From contig URPA01000057.1 in NCBI GenBank assembly GCA_900549545.1, positions 1 through 12,100 on the forward strand: a stretch of DNA of 12,100 nucleotides, read 5' to 3'. The position numbers and the translations under genes were made by a program. The notes beneath the pieces are model-generated. The model did no database searches, was not told the DNA's origin, and saw only the letters and a list, made by a program, of their open reading frames with translations. This document shows, piece by piece, positions 11,829-12,100 of this stretch. The first letter of the stretch is position 1; every line of letters begins with the position of its first letter. The stretch is from an uncultured Eubacteriales bacterium (lineage in GTDB: Bacteria > Bacillota > Clostridia > Oscillospirales > Oscillospiraceae).

Positions 11829-12100
11829 TTATTCACCACCGTTCTCAGACTCAGCGCCCTTAGTGACTATCTTGGTCTTAATGGGCAGCTTGTGGCTGGC
11901 AAGGCGGAGAGCCTCGCGGGCGACATCCTCAGGAACGCCTGCGATCTCAAACATGACCCTGCCGGGTTTGACGACTGCGACCCAGTACTCGGGAGCGCCC
12001 TTACCGGAACCCATACGGGTCTCGGCAGGCTTCGCGGTAACGGGCTTGTCGGGGAAAATCTTGATCCAGACCTGACCGCCACGCTTGGTGTAACGGGTCA
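11829..12100 (-). CDS. rplP: 50S ribosomal protein L16 (C-terminal part)
   Basis: The gene runs off the right edge, so only the last 89 residues are visible. They include TRYTKRGGQVWIKIFPDKPV, then KPAETRMGSGKGAPEYWVAV and VKPGRVMFEIAGVPEDVARE, ending in a variable GAESENGGE tail. The R-M-G-x-G-K-G loop is the L16 signature near the peptidyl-transferase and A-site tRNA region, and the E-I-A/G-V helix is typical. Judged by the family length (about 140-145 residues), roughly the first 50-55 residues lie outside. It is the most promoter-proximal gene in the window, and in this order rpsC would be upstream. Confidence 0.97.
   Translation of the reverse strand, partial: TRYTKRGGQVWIKIFPDKPVTAKPAETRMGSGKGAPEYWVAVVKPGRVMFEIAGVPEDVAREALRLASHKLPIKTKIVTKGAESENGGE

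Overview
The window carries the distal part of the S10-spc-alpha ribosomal protein super-operon. Every operon gene lies on the minus strand, so transcription runs from high to low coordinates. Three things point to a Bacillota genome of class Clostridia, plausibly an Oscillospirales-like gut or rumen lineage: the gene order, including adk and map between secY and infA and rpsD between rpsK and rpoA; the cysteine-rich zinc forms of S14, S4, L36, L24 and adenylate kinase; and the strong AGGAGG ribosome binding sites. The order-level placement is an inference.

In transcription order the operon reads: rplP (L16, 5' end outside the window), rpmC, rpsQ, rplN, rplX, rplE, rpsN (zinc type), a 174-nt structured gap, rpsH, rplF, rplR, rpsE, rpmD, rplO, secY, adk, map, infA, rpmJ, a 178-nt structured gap, rpsM, rpsK, rpsD, rpoA, rplQ, then a strong hairpin terminator at 1041-1077. 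The operon supplies ribosomal proteins of both subunits, the protein translocation channel (SecY), nucleotide balance (Adk), N-terminal methionine removal (Map), initiation factor IF-1 and the RNA polymerase alpha subunit. Several junctions are tightly coupled: rplP/rpmC and adk/map are 1 nt apart, rplO/secY is 0 nt apart. Three genes use non-obvious starts: infA TTG, secY GTG, and adk an internal ATG. I see no convincing internal promoter for the operon; its promoter must lie beyond position 12100.

On the plus strand a single gene at 559-1011 encodes a small SnoaL/NTF2-like protein. It has its own near-consensus vegetative promoter (TTGACA, 17 nt, TATACT) and converges on rplQ, sharing the bidirectional terminator. 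To its left (1-458) I see no protein gene I can defend. That stretch holds a tRNA-like T-arm, two terminator-like hairpins reading on the minus strand, and several small inverted repeats.

Most of the window is conserved core genome. The parts worth a second look are the two structured gaps, which interrupt an otherwise tightly packed operon and share sequence blocks in the same order, and the tRNA-like fragment near the left edge. I did not find a convincing new multi-gene system.
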